DNA of 64,000 nucleotides from the IMG/VR virus record IMGVR_UViG_3300024339_000012, positions 25,237 to 89,236 of that record; one strand, 5' to 3'. Below, one piece after another: positions 29,781 through 35,660 of the stretch. A program made the position numbers and the translations under genes. The first letter of the stretch is position 1, and the number at the start of each line of letters is the position of its first letter. This DNA comes from a virus. The notes under the pieces are model-generated. The model worked only from the letters and a program-made list of their open reading frames with translations, did no database searches and had not been told where the DNA came from.

Positions 29781-29818
29781 AAAGCTGACTACTATAAATG
29801 TGGAACAAAATGAAATGA

Positions 29819-29829
29819 CACATAATGTG
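29819..29829. repeat. palindrome CACATAATGTG, copy 1
   Basis: CACATAATGTG is an interrupted palindrome (CACAT-A-ATGTG). The same 11 bases recur at 30035-30045, one on each side of the AT-rich and alternating tract. Could be an operator or initiator-binding site. Confidence 0.4.
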
Positions 29830-29888
29830 AATGAGGTACTCGAAAAGAGTGTTGGGGATGTCCTCTCACTTAACCGAGCGTTAACGTG

Positions 29889-29985
29889 TTATTTATTTTA
29901 TTAAGAATATTATTATTATTATTATATATATATATATTATACTAAGAAATAGCTGTGCGCACGCACACGCGTACACGCGCACGCG
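29889..29985. other. AT-rich tract plus 32-base alternating purine-pyrimidine tract; possible replication origin
   Basis: The gap 29733-30111 has no gene. 29889-29945 is almost pure A/T with ATT triplet and TA dinucleotide runs, which should unwind easily. 29954-29985 is a perfect pyrimidine-purine alternation (TGTGCGCACGCACACGCG...), a strong Z-DNA-forming candidate and by far the most GC-rich spot nearby. Flanking CACATAATGTG palindromes and a RepL-like gene 1.2 kb away make an origin plausible. No direct proof. Confidence 0.4.
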
Positions 29986-30034
29986 AGGGTTACATTTCTG
30001 ACATAGTAAACGTGAAGTGGTAAAAACAAAGAGC

Positions 30035-30045
30035 CACATAATGTG
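30035..30045. repeat. palindrome CACATAATGTG, copy 2
   Basis: Exact second copy of the 11-base palindrome at 29819. On the minus strand it is followed by GGCTCTTTGTTTTTACC, so this copy may also help to end the transcript of 30112-30540. Confidence 0.4.
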
Positions 30046-30111
30046 ATCCTTTTATTGTTTACTGGTTTTGTCATCCGAGGATTTATTATTTGAACCAGCA
30101 TCCTCTGTATC

Positions 30112-30540
30112 TTACAACCAATCTTCTAATTCCTCGATTGCATCATTCAGTTTACTCTTTGCAACACTCTTTTTGTATATGATAATATCTTCTGGTGAGA
30201 AACAAAGTAGTGTGTTATCAATTCTTTTACCACGTTCACAAAGCATGAGGTATTCCTCTTTCCATGTGATAGCCTCACGGATATCACTCTTCATGGCACG
30301 AGCCTCATCCATTTCTTTGTCCATTACATAGCTAATGTCAGTACCACTGGCTTTAGCATATTCAGCGATCTCTCTGATCTTCTGTGTTTGGATTGCCATA
30401 GCGTAAAAGAGGTATTGTAGGTCAAGCTCTGACCAGTACCTCTTAAGTTTGTGACATGCAACCTTTGGTTTTGTTTCATCAAGCTTAACCTGATCATCAA
30501 TGTTCTTGTCACGTAATTCAATAACATCTGCATAATTCAT
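30112..30540 (-). CDS. unknown helical protein
   Basis: 142 residues, helical and charged (VIELRDKNIDDQVKLDETKPKVACHKLKRYWSELDLQYLFYAMAIQTQKIREIAEYAKASGTD...). No motif recognised. After its TAA the same frame continues for 19 hydrophilic codons to a second TAA at about 30055, so the C-terminus may have been shortened by a recent stop. A hairpin with T-tract (30574-30595) lies before it. Confidence 0.6.
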   Translation of the reverse strand: MNYADVIELRDKNIDDQVKLDETKPKVACHKLKRYWSELDLQYLFYAMAIQTQKIREIAEYAKASGTDISYVMDKEMDEARAMKSDIREAITWKEEYLMLCERGKRIDNTLLCFSPEDIIIYKKSVAKSKLNDAIEELEDWL

Positions 30541-30554
30541 AAAGCGTATAGTTT

Positions 30555-30573
30555 AAGTTAAAAAGAAAAATAA
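30555..30573 (-). repeat. T-rich leader element copy
   Basis: Minus-strand TTATTTTTCTTTTTAAC directly after the hairpin 30574-30595 and 14 bases before the ATG at 30540; a near-consensus copy. Confidence 0.55.
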
Positions 30574-30595
30574 CTCTTGCGATGATCTGCAAGAG
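30574..30595 (-). terminator. hairpin plus T-tract
   Basis: Minus strand CTCTTGC, 8-base loop, GCAAGAG, then TTATTTTTCTTTTT. A perfect 7-base stem with a U-rich tail, between 30605-30982 and 30112-30540. Confidence 0.8.
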
Positions 30596-30604
30596 CCACT
30601 CAAA

Positions 30605-30982
30605 CTAATTCATACTTAACCATACTGCCATGGGATAACCTGTCTTATTAAGTTTATAATAACAGTACTTGCCCTTTGGACTTTTGTGAACAATGAAACC
30701 TTTGTACTCGTGTTCTGTCTGCTCGTGAATCCAAACGGGGTATTCATTGCCACTCTTGGCACTGATGCACTTCACGAAGTTAGCGCCACTCTTAGTTTCG
30801 AATACAGGAAACACTGTTCCCTCAACATCTATTGTTTCGCCGATGTCAATGGCGATGTTCAGGTCAGTTTTAAATGGTTGTGCCTCCGAGAAGGTCTGAC
30901 CGGTACAATTAAATACTCCAATGAGTAATAATCCAACAACTGATATTGCAAGCAGTAAAGCTTTTGCACGATGATTTTTCAT
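30605..30982 (-). CDS. exported or signal-anchored protein
   Basis: 125 residues. Basic start and hydrophobic helix (KALLLAISVVGLLLIGVFNC, ~8-26), then a periplasmic-type beta domain (TDLNIAIDIGETIDVEGTVFPVFETKSGANFVKCISAKSGNEYPVWIHEQTEHEYKGFIVHKSPKGKYCYYKLNKTG). The Cys after the hydrophobic stretch is not in a canonical lipobox. Possibly acts in the envelope early in infection, for example in superinfection exclusion; that is a guess. Confidence 0.6.
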   Translation of the reverse strand: MKNHRAKALLLAISVVGLLLIGVFNCTGQTFSEAQPFKTDLNIAIDIGETIDVEGTVFPVFETKSGANFVKCISAKSGNEYPVWIHEQTEHEYKGFIVHKSPKGKYCYYKLNKTGYPMAVWLSMN

Positions 30983-31002
30983 GATAATAGTGTTTGTTAA
31001 TA

Positions 31003-31017
31003 GTTAAAAAGAAAAAT
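31003..31017 (-). repeat. T-rich leader element copy
   Basis: Minus-strand TTATTTTTCTTTTTAACTA after the hairpin 31018-31036, 20 bases before the ATG at 30982. Confidence 0.5.
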
Positions 31018-31036
31018 AACTCCCTACTGGGGAGCT
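31018..31036 (-). terminator. hairpin containing a stop codon, with T-tract
   Basis: Minus strand AGCTCCC, CAGTA, GGGAGTT, then ATTTTTC. Seven pairs including one G-U. The TAG stop of 31024-31188 straddles loop and right arm. Confidence 0.7.
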
Positions 31037-31188
31037 ATTGGTAAAGGGTTATTCTGAATGTGTTCATAGTGTTCCTGTGCTTGTGCCTCAGCTATAGCCT
31101 CAGCATCTGCACGGGTATGACCGTCATCCATTAAGTGTACTATGTACTCTGCATCACTAATGCAATGGTATGTCTCTTCTGTACTCAT
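31024..31188 (-). CDS. small acidic helical protein
   Basis: 54 residues from MSTEETYHCISDAEYIVHLMDDGHTRADAEAIAEAQAQEHYEHIQ; an upstream in-frame ATG would run through the leader and terminator. Acidic, helical, His-rich. Could be an early host-takeover or inhibitor protein; no family recognised. Confidence 0.6.
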   Translation of the reverse strand: MSTEETYHCISDAEYIVHLMDDGHTRADAEAIAEAQAQEHYEHIQNNPLPIAPQ

Positions 31189-31202
31189 GGTAGCATATGT
31201 AT

Positions 31203-31221
31203 TGGTTAATAAGAAAAATAA
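31203..31221 (-). repeat. T-rich leader element copy
   Basis: Minus-strand CTTATTTTTCTTATTAACC after the hairpin 31222-31237 and 14 bases before the ATG at 31188. Confidence 0.5.
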
Positions 31222-31237
31222 GCACGCGTTAGCGTGC
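31222..31237 (-). terminator. hairpin GCACGC-TAAC-GCGTGC with T-tract
   Basis: Perfect 6-base GC-rich stem with a 4-base loop, followed on the minus strand by TTATTTTTC. Lies just after the stop of 31244-31450. Confidence 0.8.
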
Positions 31238-31243
31238 CTACTA

Positions 31244-31450
31244 CTACATACGTACACCTACACTCACACCTGTTGTACCTACACCTATGGCCTTGGCTCT
31301 GTTGCTGGCCTCAGTAGTAAGTGCATCATGCAAGTAGTACAATTCATTCCAACGTATAGTGTCCTTACCGTGCACCTTATACATTTCCTCTTGTACTTCA
31401 TTGATCTTGTTGTTTAACTCTTGATAAGTCATCTGCTTAATGTGTCTCAT
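31244..31450 (-). CDS. small phage protein, first leftward gene
   Basis: 68 residues, MRHIKQMTYQELNNKINEVQEEMYKVHGKDTIRWNELYYLHDALTTEASNRAKAIG, one long helix pair, then a Gly/Val-rich end. It is the first gene of the leftward arm, beside the divergent intergenic region, so it is probably among the earliest expressed. No family recognised. Confidence 0.6.
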   Translation of the reverse strand: MRHIKQMTYQELNNKINEVQEEMYKVHGKDTIRWNELYYLHDALTTEASNRAKAIGVGTTGVSVGVRM

Positions 31451-31634
31451 GTCTGTAAGATTAAATTAGTTAATTAAAAAAATAAAAAGTCTTAGCTACA
31501 CAAAACAAGCCCCCCTACCCCGATCCAAAAAGAAAAGTTGAAAAACCCGTATATGACCCTCTCGAAGTTTTCTAAAATTAAATTTTTTTTGGTTTCACGT
31601 TTACGTGCCTTATTATGGATTCGCTTATAAGTTG
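31451..31634. other. divergent intergenic region
   Basis: About 230 bases separate the leftward and rightward arms. It contains a leader element for the leftward gene (31466-31488, minus strand TTTTTATTTTTTTAATTAAC), a C-rich spot (GCCCCCCTACCCC, ~31510) and an AT stretch. No TAnnTTTG box for the minus strand was found, so the leftward promoter is not identified. Confidence 0.5.
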
Positions 31635-31642
31635 TATATTTG
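31635..31642 (+). promoter_or_regulatory. Bacteroidetes-type -7 box TATATTTG
   Basis: TATATTTG fits TAnnTTTG, 40 bases before the ATG at 31682. The T-rich leader element starts three bases after it, so the element would be at the 5' end of the transcript. Confidence 0.6.
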
Positions 31643-31644
31643 TA

Positions 31645-31662
31645 GTGATTATTTTTCTTTTA
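31645..31662 (+). repeat. T-rich leader element copy (plus strand)
   Basis: TGATTATTTTTCTTTTAG immediately after the promoter box 31635-31642 and 20 bases before the ATG at 31682. It has no hairpin, which shows that the element occurs as part of an mRNA leader. Confidence 0.5.
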
Positions 31663-31681
31663 GAATTTAAAATTTTAATTT

Positions 31682-31936
31682 ATGAAAACGTATATTGATA
31701 GTGCTGGCAGTTCTCATCATATTGACGAGAATAATATTTTTGGATTGGCTTATATAAAACCTGTAATGATTATTGTAAATGGTTTGTGTGTAAGTTTTAA
31801 TGGTAAGGATGCGGCTACTGATGCTTATGAGGAGTTATTGCATACTATGATGGCTAAGGCTCAGAAGGAGAAGGATAGGCTTGCTGTAAAGGCTAATAAT
31901 GAGAGGGTGGAGAAGTTGAGGGAGTTGTATGGGTAA
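31682..31936 (+). CDS. unknown small protein, first cassette-like gene
   Basis: 84 residues, MKTYIDSAGSSHHIDENNIFGLAYIKPVMIIVNGLCVSFNGKDAATDAYEELLHTMMAKAQKEKD..., a small beta sheet followed by a helix. Its stop codon is the first three bases of a TAACGG element. Codon use is visibly different from neighbours, with many G-ending codons (GAG, AAG, AGG, TTG), which suggests foreign origin. No family recognised. Confidence 0.6.
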   Translation: MKTYIDSAGSSHHIDENNIFGLAYIKPVMIIVNGLCVSFNGKDAATDAYEELLHTMMAKAQKEKDRLAVKANNERVEKLRELYG

Positions 31937-31961
31937 CGGTTTGACTATGTTTAGTGCCGAC
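31934..31961 (+). repeat. attC-like element 1
   Basis: TAACGGTTTGACTATG followed by TTTAGTGCCGAC. It shares TAACGGT-N-T-N3-TATG with two further elements at 32247 and 32594; TAA is the stop of the gene before it. Confidence 0.4.
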
Positions 31962-32001
31962 AAAAAGAAACGAAATTTTTATAAACTTAAACACTTTAGA
32001 A

Positions 32002-32238
32002 ATGAAAAAAGGAACTAATAAATTACCACAAAATGAGGCATTAAATATAAGTATTGTTATGCCCCGTTTTAAGGTTTTCACCTACTCGGTATACAAAACA
32101 GATAAAATAGGATATTGCCATTGGGCAAAGGGGCTTAATATGATTATTGAAAAAGATGGTGTAAAAATAGAGCTAAGTAGTGATGAGGTGCAAAAGATAG
32201 TAAAATCTTTGCCCCGTACAATAGGGGGCAGATACTAA
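32002..32238 (+). CDS. unknown small protein, second cassette-like gene
   Basis: 78 residues from MKKGTNKLPQNEALN; an ATG at 31954 lies inside the attC-like spacer. Beta-rich ('ISIVMPRFKVFTYSVYKTDKIGYCHWAKGLNMIIEKDGVKIELSSDEVQKIVKSLPRT'), the last part resembling a small regulator or toxin-antitoxin-sized protein. No family recognised. Confidence 0.55.
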   Translation: MKKGTNKLPQNEALNISIVMPRFKVFTYSVYKTDKIGYCHWAKGLNMIIEKDGVKIELSSDEVQKIVKSLPRTIGGRY

Positions 32239-32243
32239 ATGGG

Positions 32244-32273
32244 GCATAACGGTGTTGGTATGTTGTCGTTGCG
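32244..32273 (+). repeat. attC-like element 2
   Basis: GCATAACGGTGTTGGTATG followed by TTGTCGTTGCG. Same TAACGGT...TATG core as elements 1 and 3; only one half is recognisable. Confidence 0.4.
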
Positions 32274-32305
32274 TAATTATAATACAAATTTTAAAAATAT
32301 AGCAA

Positions 32306-32596
32306 ATGATACAGTTTATTAAAAACCTATTTAATGGCAGTAAGCAGCAATGCAATATACCTGTTGTTAGGCGTATGTGCCTTGAGCAGGAGGAAATGAA
32401 TGAATACCAATACACGGATGTAGTTATTAATGTACTGAATGTCCCTTTTATGACTTTAACGGAGAGTAAAATGGGAAACGTATGGTATCATGATGAAATT
32501 GATGCATTATTTTGTTTAACAGCAAGAGGCTTTAAGGTTATAAAAGGTAGTAAGAAAATATTGTTTGAGCGTGGACTTGGGAGGCATTACGCCTAA
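32306..32596 (+). CDS. unknown small protein, third cassette-like gene
   Basis: 96 residues, MIQFIKNLFNGSKQQCNIPVVRRMCLEQEEMNEYQYTDVVINVLNVPFMTLTESKMGNVWYHDEIDALFCLTARGFKVIKGSKKILFERGLGRHYA. Mixed alpha/beta, no signal. Its TAA stop begins the third attC-like element. No family recognised. Confidence 0.55.
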   Translation: MIQFIKNLFNGSKQQCNIPVVRRMCLEQEEMNEYQYTDVVINVLNVPFMTLTESKMGNVWYHDEIDALFCLTARGFKVIKGSKKILFERGLGRHYA

Positions 32597-32680
32597 CGGT
32601 TTGTGTATGGCAAGTAGCCCAAGCCAACGAATTAAAAACTAAATATTAATAGGCTATTTGCTATACACGTTGTTATGTGT
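32594..32680 (+). repeat. attC-like element 3, long imperfect palindrome
   Basis: The left arm GTGTATGGCAAGTAGCC and the right arm GGCTATTTGCTATACAC pair in 15 of 17 positions. Outside them lie TAACGG at the left end and CGTTGTTATG at the right end, and 28 bases separate the arms. The ends (TAAC ... GTTA) and the long imperfect palindrome between two genes of the same orientation are the features of integron attC sites. Confidence 0.5.
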
Positions 32681-32712
32681 TGTGCGGATTTAAAGCAAAA
32701 AACTTAATTAAA

Positions 32713-33123
32713 ATGACTGATAAAGAGATTTACGAAAGATTTATGTTATGGATGGGAATGAAGCCTTCTAAAACAAAACAAGTAGAAGAAAACACAGTAA
32801 TAAGATATGAGGATATTGACAACTGTGATGTTAGATTTACAAAAACTGGTTATGGTGAATTTTATGCTGGTGCTGCTATAAAGGGTGGTAAGAAAGTTGC
32901 GAGAGCTGGTTGGAACGGCAGGGATATGTATGCTGTTATAATGCCAGGGTATCCAGATGGCGTTACTGTGAATGAAGTGACACAGAAAGCGCATAATCTT
33001 CCGGAAGGAACTGTTTTGTATTACAGGCCCTATTTCCAATTGTACACAGCACAGAAGGATGTGGCGATGTGGGCACCGAGTGGATCGGATGCATTGGCAG
33101 AGGATTGGTTGATTGTTGAGTAA
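32713..33123 (+). CDS. tad2: Tad2-like (DUF2829) Thoeris anti-defence protein
   Basis: 136 residues from MTDKEIYERF; an ATG at 32677 lies in the attC-like element. The C-terminal ~85 residues are DUF2829: 'FYAGAAIKGGKKVARAGWNGRDMYAVIMPG' (A-[LI]-x-x-G-[KR]-x-V-x-R-x-G-W-N-G, ~50-79) and 'YYRPYFQLYTAQKDVAMWAPSGSDALAEDWLIVE' (W-x-[PA]-S-x-x-D-x-L-A-[ED]-D-W, ~120-132). Tad2 proteins sequester the cyclic ADP-ribose-type signal of Thoeris defence and so protect the phage. The N-terminal ~45 residues are an extra segment. It is the last cassette-like gene and is followed by a terminator. Confidence 0.85.
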   Translation: MTDKEIYERFMLWMGMKPSKTKQVEENTVIRYEDIDNCDVRFTKTGYGEFYAGAAIKGGKKVARAGWNGRDMYAVIMPGYPDGVTVNEVTQKAHNLPEGTVLYYRPYFQLYTAQKDVAMWAPSGSDALAEDWLIVE

Positions 33124-33164
33124 TCAGCGATAATTATTTTCTTTTTTGTTTGTTATTAATACTA

Positions 33165-33205
33165 CAGTCCGTTGGTTGTCATGATTGATCAACGGGCTGT
33201 TTTTT
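33165..33205 (+). terminator. intrinsic terminator
   Basis: CAGTCCGTTG, 15-base loop, CAACGGGCTG, then TTTTTT. A 10-base stem with one G-U pair. It ends the cassette-like operon after the Tad2-like gene. A T-rich leader-like stretch (33132-33150) precedes it. Confidence 0.85.
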
Positions 33206-33218
33206 AAACCTGATAAGA

Positions 33219-33599
33219 ATGTTAAGTAAAGTAAAACAAATTGCGATACAACCGATAGTTGAATATCTGAAAGAAAATGCTGTTGGAAAAGAAAATGAAG
33301 TTAAGAATATAGAACTTAAATGCTACATATCCGACTGGTATAATATTTCTCTTGAAGATACTGATGTAAGAAGAATAATTAATTTGATCAGATTGAATAG
33401 ATTAATTAAAGGATTACTTGCGGGAAAGAAAGGTTATTACATTTCTACCAAGGTTGAAGAGGTTGACGCTTATGTAACCTCACTTAAGAAAAGAATAATG
33501 AAGCTACAGCAACTGGCAGGCTCATTTGAGAAAGGATATGACGAGATACTGAATCCAAAACAAATATCAGAAAATAAGGATGTCGATGCTGACTTCTAA
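33219..33599 (+). CDS. winged-helix-like protein
   Basis: 126 residues. The first ~80 residues look like a winged helix (IQPIVEYLKENAVGKENEVKNIELKCYISDWYNISLEDTDVRRIINLIRLNRLIKGLLAGKKGYYIS), followed by a coiled helix and an acidic tail ending DVDADF, like the SSB-type tips of other proteins in this phage. It may be a regulator or replication accessory. Starts 14 bases after the terminator tail. Confidence 0.55.
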   Translation: MLSKVKQIAIQPIVEYLKENAVGKENEVKNIELKCYISDWYNISLEDTDVRRIINLIRLNRLIKGLLAGKKGYYISTKVEEVDAYVTSLKKRIMKLQQLAGSFEKGYDEILNPKQISENKDVDADF

Positions 33600-33610
33600 G
33601 ATAATTACTT

Positions 33611-33618
33611 TATATTTG
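33611..33618 (+). promoter_or_regulatory. Bacteroidetes-type -7 box TATATTTG
   Basis: TATATTTG fits TAnnTTTG; about 20 bases further lies a plus-strand leader element and then the ATG at 33679. Confidence 0.55.
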
Positions 33619-33640
33619 TAGCCAATAAGTGAAACGATGT

Positions 33641-33658
33641 GATTATTTTTATTTTTAA
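33641..33658 (+). repeat. T-rich leader element copy (plus strand)
   Basis: GATTATTTTTATTTTTAACC, preceded by ATG-TG so that it reads TGATTATTTTT as in other copies, and located 20 bases before the ATG at 33679. Confidence 0.5.
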
Positions 33659-33678
33659 CCAAACAATAGTAATAGTGT

Positions 33679-33969
33679 ATGAATAGAATGTTTAGTGTCG
33701 ATGAAATAATCGATCAGAATGCATTTCGAGTATCAATCCAAAAATACGCTACCGAGTTTACCCCGCGCTCAATTGAGAAATTTGAGAATCAGGCAATGTC
33801 ATGTAGTAGCATTGGCCCTGTTATATGGTGGTGTGAAATCGGAAGAGTATTCTCCGGAACAATATATATTTTCGAAAGTGTAGAGGACTATAACAAGTTC
33901 ACAAAATTAAACCAGGATCTTAAATTTAAAATAAACTTTATACCATGGGCAAAAAAATTAGAATCGTAA
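33679..33969 (+). CDS. unknown small protein
   Basis: 96 residues (an internal ATG at 33688 is possible). 'FSVDEIIDQNAFRVSIQKYATEFTPRSIEKFENQAMSCSSIGPVIWWCEIGRVFSGTIYIFESVEDYNKFTKLNQDLKF': mixed alpha/beta with a Trp-Trp-Cys segment. Overlaps the next gene by 25 bases. No family recognised. Confidence 0.6.
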   Translation: MNRMFSVDEIIDQNAFRVSIQKYATEFTPRSIEKFENQAMSCSSIGPVIWWCEIGRVFSGTIYIFESVEDYNKFTKLNQDLKFKINFIPWAKKLES

Positions 33970-34715
33970 GTATTAAACTTCTCAACGATGGAATGAGAGG
34001 CGTTGAATATGTGGCTGACAGCCCAGTATTCAAACAGAACGTTGAGATTAAAACCTCGGCAAAAGTAACATATCCATTACCGGTACCAGACGAGATCAAG
34101 AATTTGATCCAACGCATGAAACGCTACATGCTGCATCTATCAGGACATTGGATTAAGGAATACGATAAGTTCCTTAGCAAAGGTGAAATAGTTGATACAG
34201 GTGATAATGATGAAAATTATTACAAACTTGTATCACTGATGCAGAAAACTAAAGTTGAAACAATAGCTCGCGTCAATAACAAGTTTGATATAAAAGGCAT
34301 CTTCATTAATGAATGGCATCTTGTAGTTAAAATCGAAGTTAAGGGAATTACAATAAATACAGGATACAGTGATTATACCAAAGTTAATAAAGGTATGAAT
34401 CATATATTCGACCTTACAACAGCTTGGATTTTTGAGGATAATATCCGTAAGATGAATTCTACACAGTACATGCTGAAACTATGGGAGGGCAAAGAGGAAT
34501 TGCTTGAACGCCTTAATGATCTTGATGAAGGTCAGATTGACGAGTTAATGATTAAACACCTTGAGGAAAAAGGCCATCTTGTATTGCAGGAAGATCTCGA
34601 ACATAAGACTGACGAGAAAGTTCAGGATACCGGTACTACAGAAAAAACAGATGACAGTGTTGCTCCTGAACCTGAAGAAAAGGATTTAGAAAGCGACAAA
34701 AAGGTTGAGCTGTAA
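33945..34715 (+). CDS. unknown protein with acidic C-terminal tail
   Basis: 256 residues. The first ~145 residues form a beta-rich domain (IRIVSIKLLNDGMRGVEYVADSPVFKQNVEIKTSAKVTYPLP...KGIFINEWHLVVKIEVKGITINTGYSDY), then a helical part and a ~50-residue acidic, disordered tail (DEKVQDTGTTEKTDDSVAPEPEEKDLESDKKVEL). It ends one base into the start of the nuclease gene, so the two are co-translated and may act together on DNA. No family recognised. Confidence 0.6.
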   Translation: MGKKIRIVSIKLLNDGMRGVEYVADSPVFKQNVEIKTSAKVTYPLPVPDEIKNLIQRMKRYMLHLSGHWIKEYDKFLSKGEIVDTGDNDENYYKLVSLMQKTKVETIARVNNKFDIKGIFINEWHLVVKIEVKGITINTGYSDYTKVNKGMNHIFDLTTAWIFEDNIRKMNSTQYMLKLWEGKEELLERLNDLDEGQIDELMIKHLEEKGHLVLQEDLEHKTDEKVQDTGTTEKTDDSVAPEPEEKDLESDKKVEL

Positions 34716-35605
34716 TGATAGCCAGAACTAAAGATATTGTTTTTGAACCAATAAAGCATACTTACACCCATGTAGAAACTGGTCTCCTATTGAGATCGGT
34801 TTCTCGTGTATATAGAGAGTTCATTGAACCCTTTGATGCAGAAAAGATAAGTTGGTTTGTTGCTCAAAAAGAATTACGACTTGAGATAAGTCCTACATGG
34901 CAGAAAGGTGATCCACAACCCAGTGATCAAGCAATCTTGGAAAGACAGAAGATTGTAAAAGCTCAATGGGAAAAGAAGCGTGACGATGCTGGTGGATACG
35001 GAACTACTATTCATGACATCTGTGAAAAGATAATGCTTGGTCAGGAAGTTGATCCTGTCTATGGCAAATTAGTAGTTGCTCTTAATGGCTTATTCGGTCA
35101 CTACCACAAAACATTTCCTGAGTTCATTGCATACTCTATGAAATGGGGAGTGGCTGGAACACCCGACTTGCCACTTGTAAGGCAACGCTCAGATAAATCT
35201 ATTATTGATATTGATGACTTTAAGACCAATGTTGAAAAAGGAATTGTCTTTGACTCTACGAGCCTTGATAAAAAATCAGGCAAACTAAAACATTACAACC
35301 GATTCATGTTAGATCCTGTATCTCACCTTGAAGATTGTAATTATAATAACTATGCTCTTGCCGAGAGTATTTACGGTGTACTATTGGAAGATATGTTTCC
35401 AACTCATAAGATTGGGCGAATCAGTTTAACATTTGTCGAAGAGCATATATTGCCTGGTCTAAACGACTACACTATTACTACTATACCCATGCCGTACTTG
35501 AAACTTGAAGCGATCGCTATACTAAATGCGTTTAATAAAAAGTATCCATTCAAGAGTGAAAAGAAGATAAAAGTTGTCGAAACGTCGGGAACTGAAGATT
35601 TTTAG
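34715..35605 (+). CDS. PD-(D/E)XK superfamily nuclease
   Basis: 296 residues. The pattern of RecB/Cas4-type nucleases is visible: 'GGYGTTIHDICEKIMLG' (G-T-x-[IV]-H helix), 'WGVAGTPDLPLVRQRSDKSIIDIDDFKTN' (G-x-x-D...[IV]-x-D-[FIW]-K-T, with the metal-binding D...D-F-K), and 'YNNYALAESIYGVLLEDMF' (Q/N-x-x-x-Y-[AG]). It is probably a 3'-5' or structure-specific DNase used in replication, recombination or packaging-end processing. Such nucleases are usual in crAss-like genomes. The C-terminus ends in GTEDF. Confidence 0.8.
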   Translation: MIARTKDIVFEPIKHTYTHVETGLLLRSVSRVYREFIEPFDAEKISWFVAQKELRLEISPTWQKGDPQPSDQAILERQKIVKAQWEKKRDDAGGYGTTIHDICEKIMLGQEVDPVYGKLVVALNGLFGHYHKTFPEFIAYSMKWGVAGTPDLPLVRQRSDKSIIDIDDFKTNVEKGIVFDSTSLDKKSGKLKHYNRFMLDPVSHLEDCNYNNYALAESIYGVLLEDMFPTHKIGRISLTFVEEHILPGLNDYTITTIPMPYLKLEAIAILNAFNKKYPFKSEKKIKVVETSGTEDF

Positions 35606-35613
35606 TACTTTTG
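35606..35613 (+). promoter_or_regulatory. -7 box TACTTTTG before a short leader
   Basis: TACTTTTG fits TAnnTTTG and begins at the base after the nuclease stop. The strong terminator at 35661-35690 is only about 50 bases downstream, so the box would produce a transcript of ~70 bases unless the terminator is read through into the virion operon. Confidence 0.5.
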
Positions 35614-35660
35614 CAATGTTTCACACACTAAACAGCATTTGGTTAAATGTTAAACATCGG

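Noticed and set aside
29889-29945. ATT/TA repeats as a CRISPR-like or satellite array
   Set aside because: Simple-sequence repeat without spacers; treated only as an unwinding tract.
31142-31417. Plus-strand frame opposite the first leftward genes
   Set aside because: Covers two minus-strand genes and their terminator; Thr/Tyr/Leu/Val-rich product without family features.
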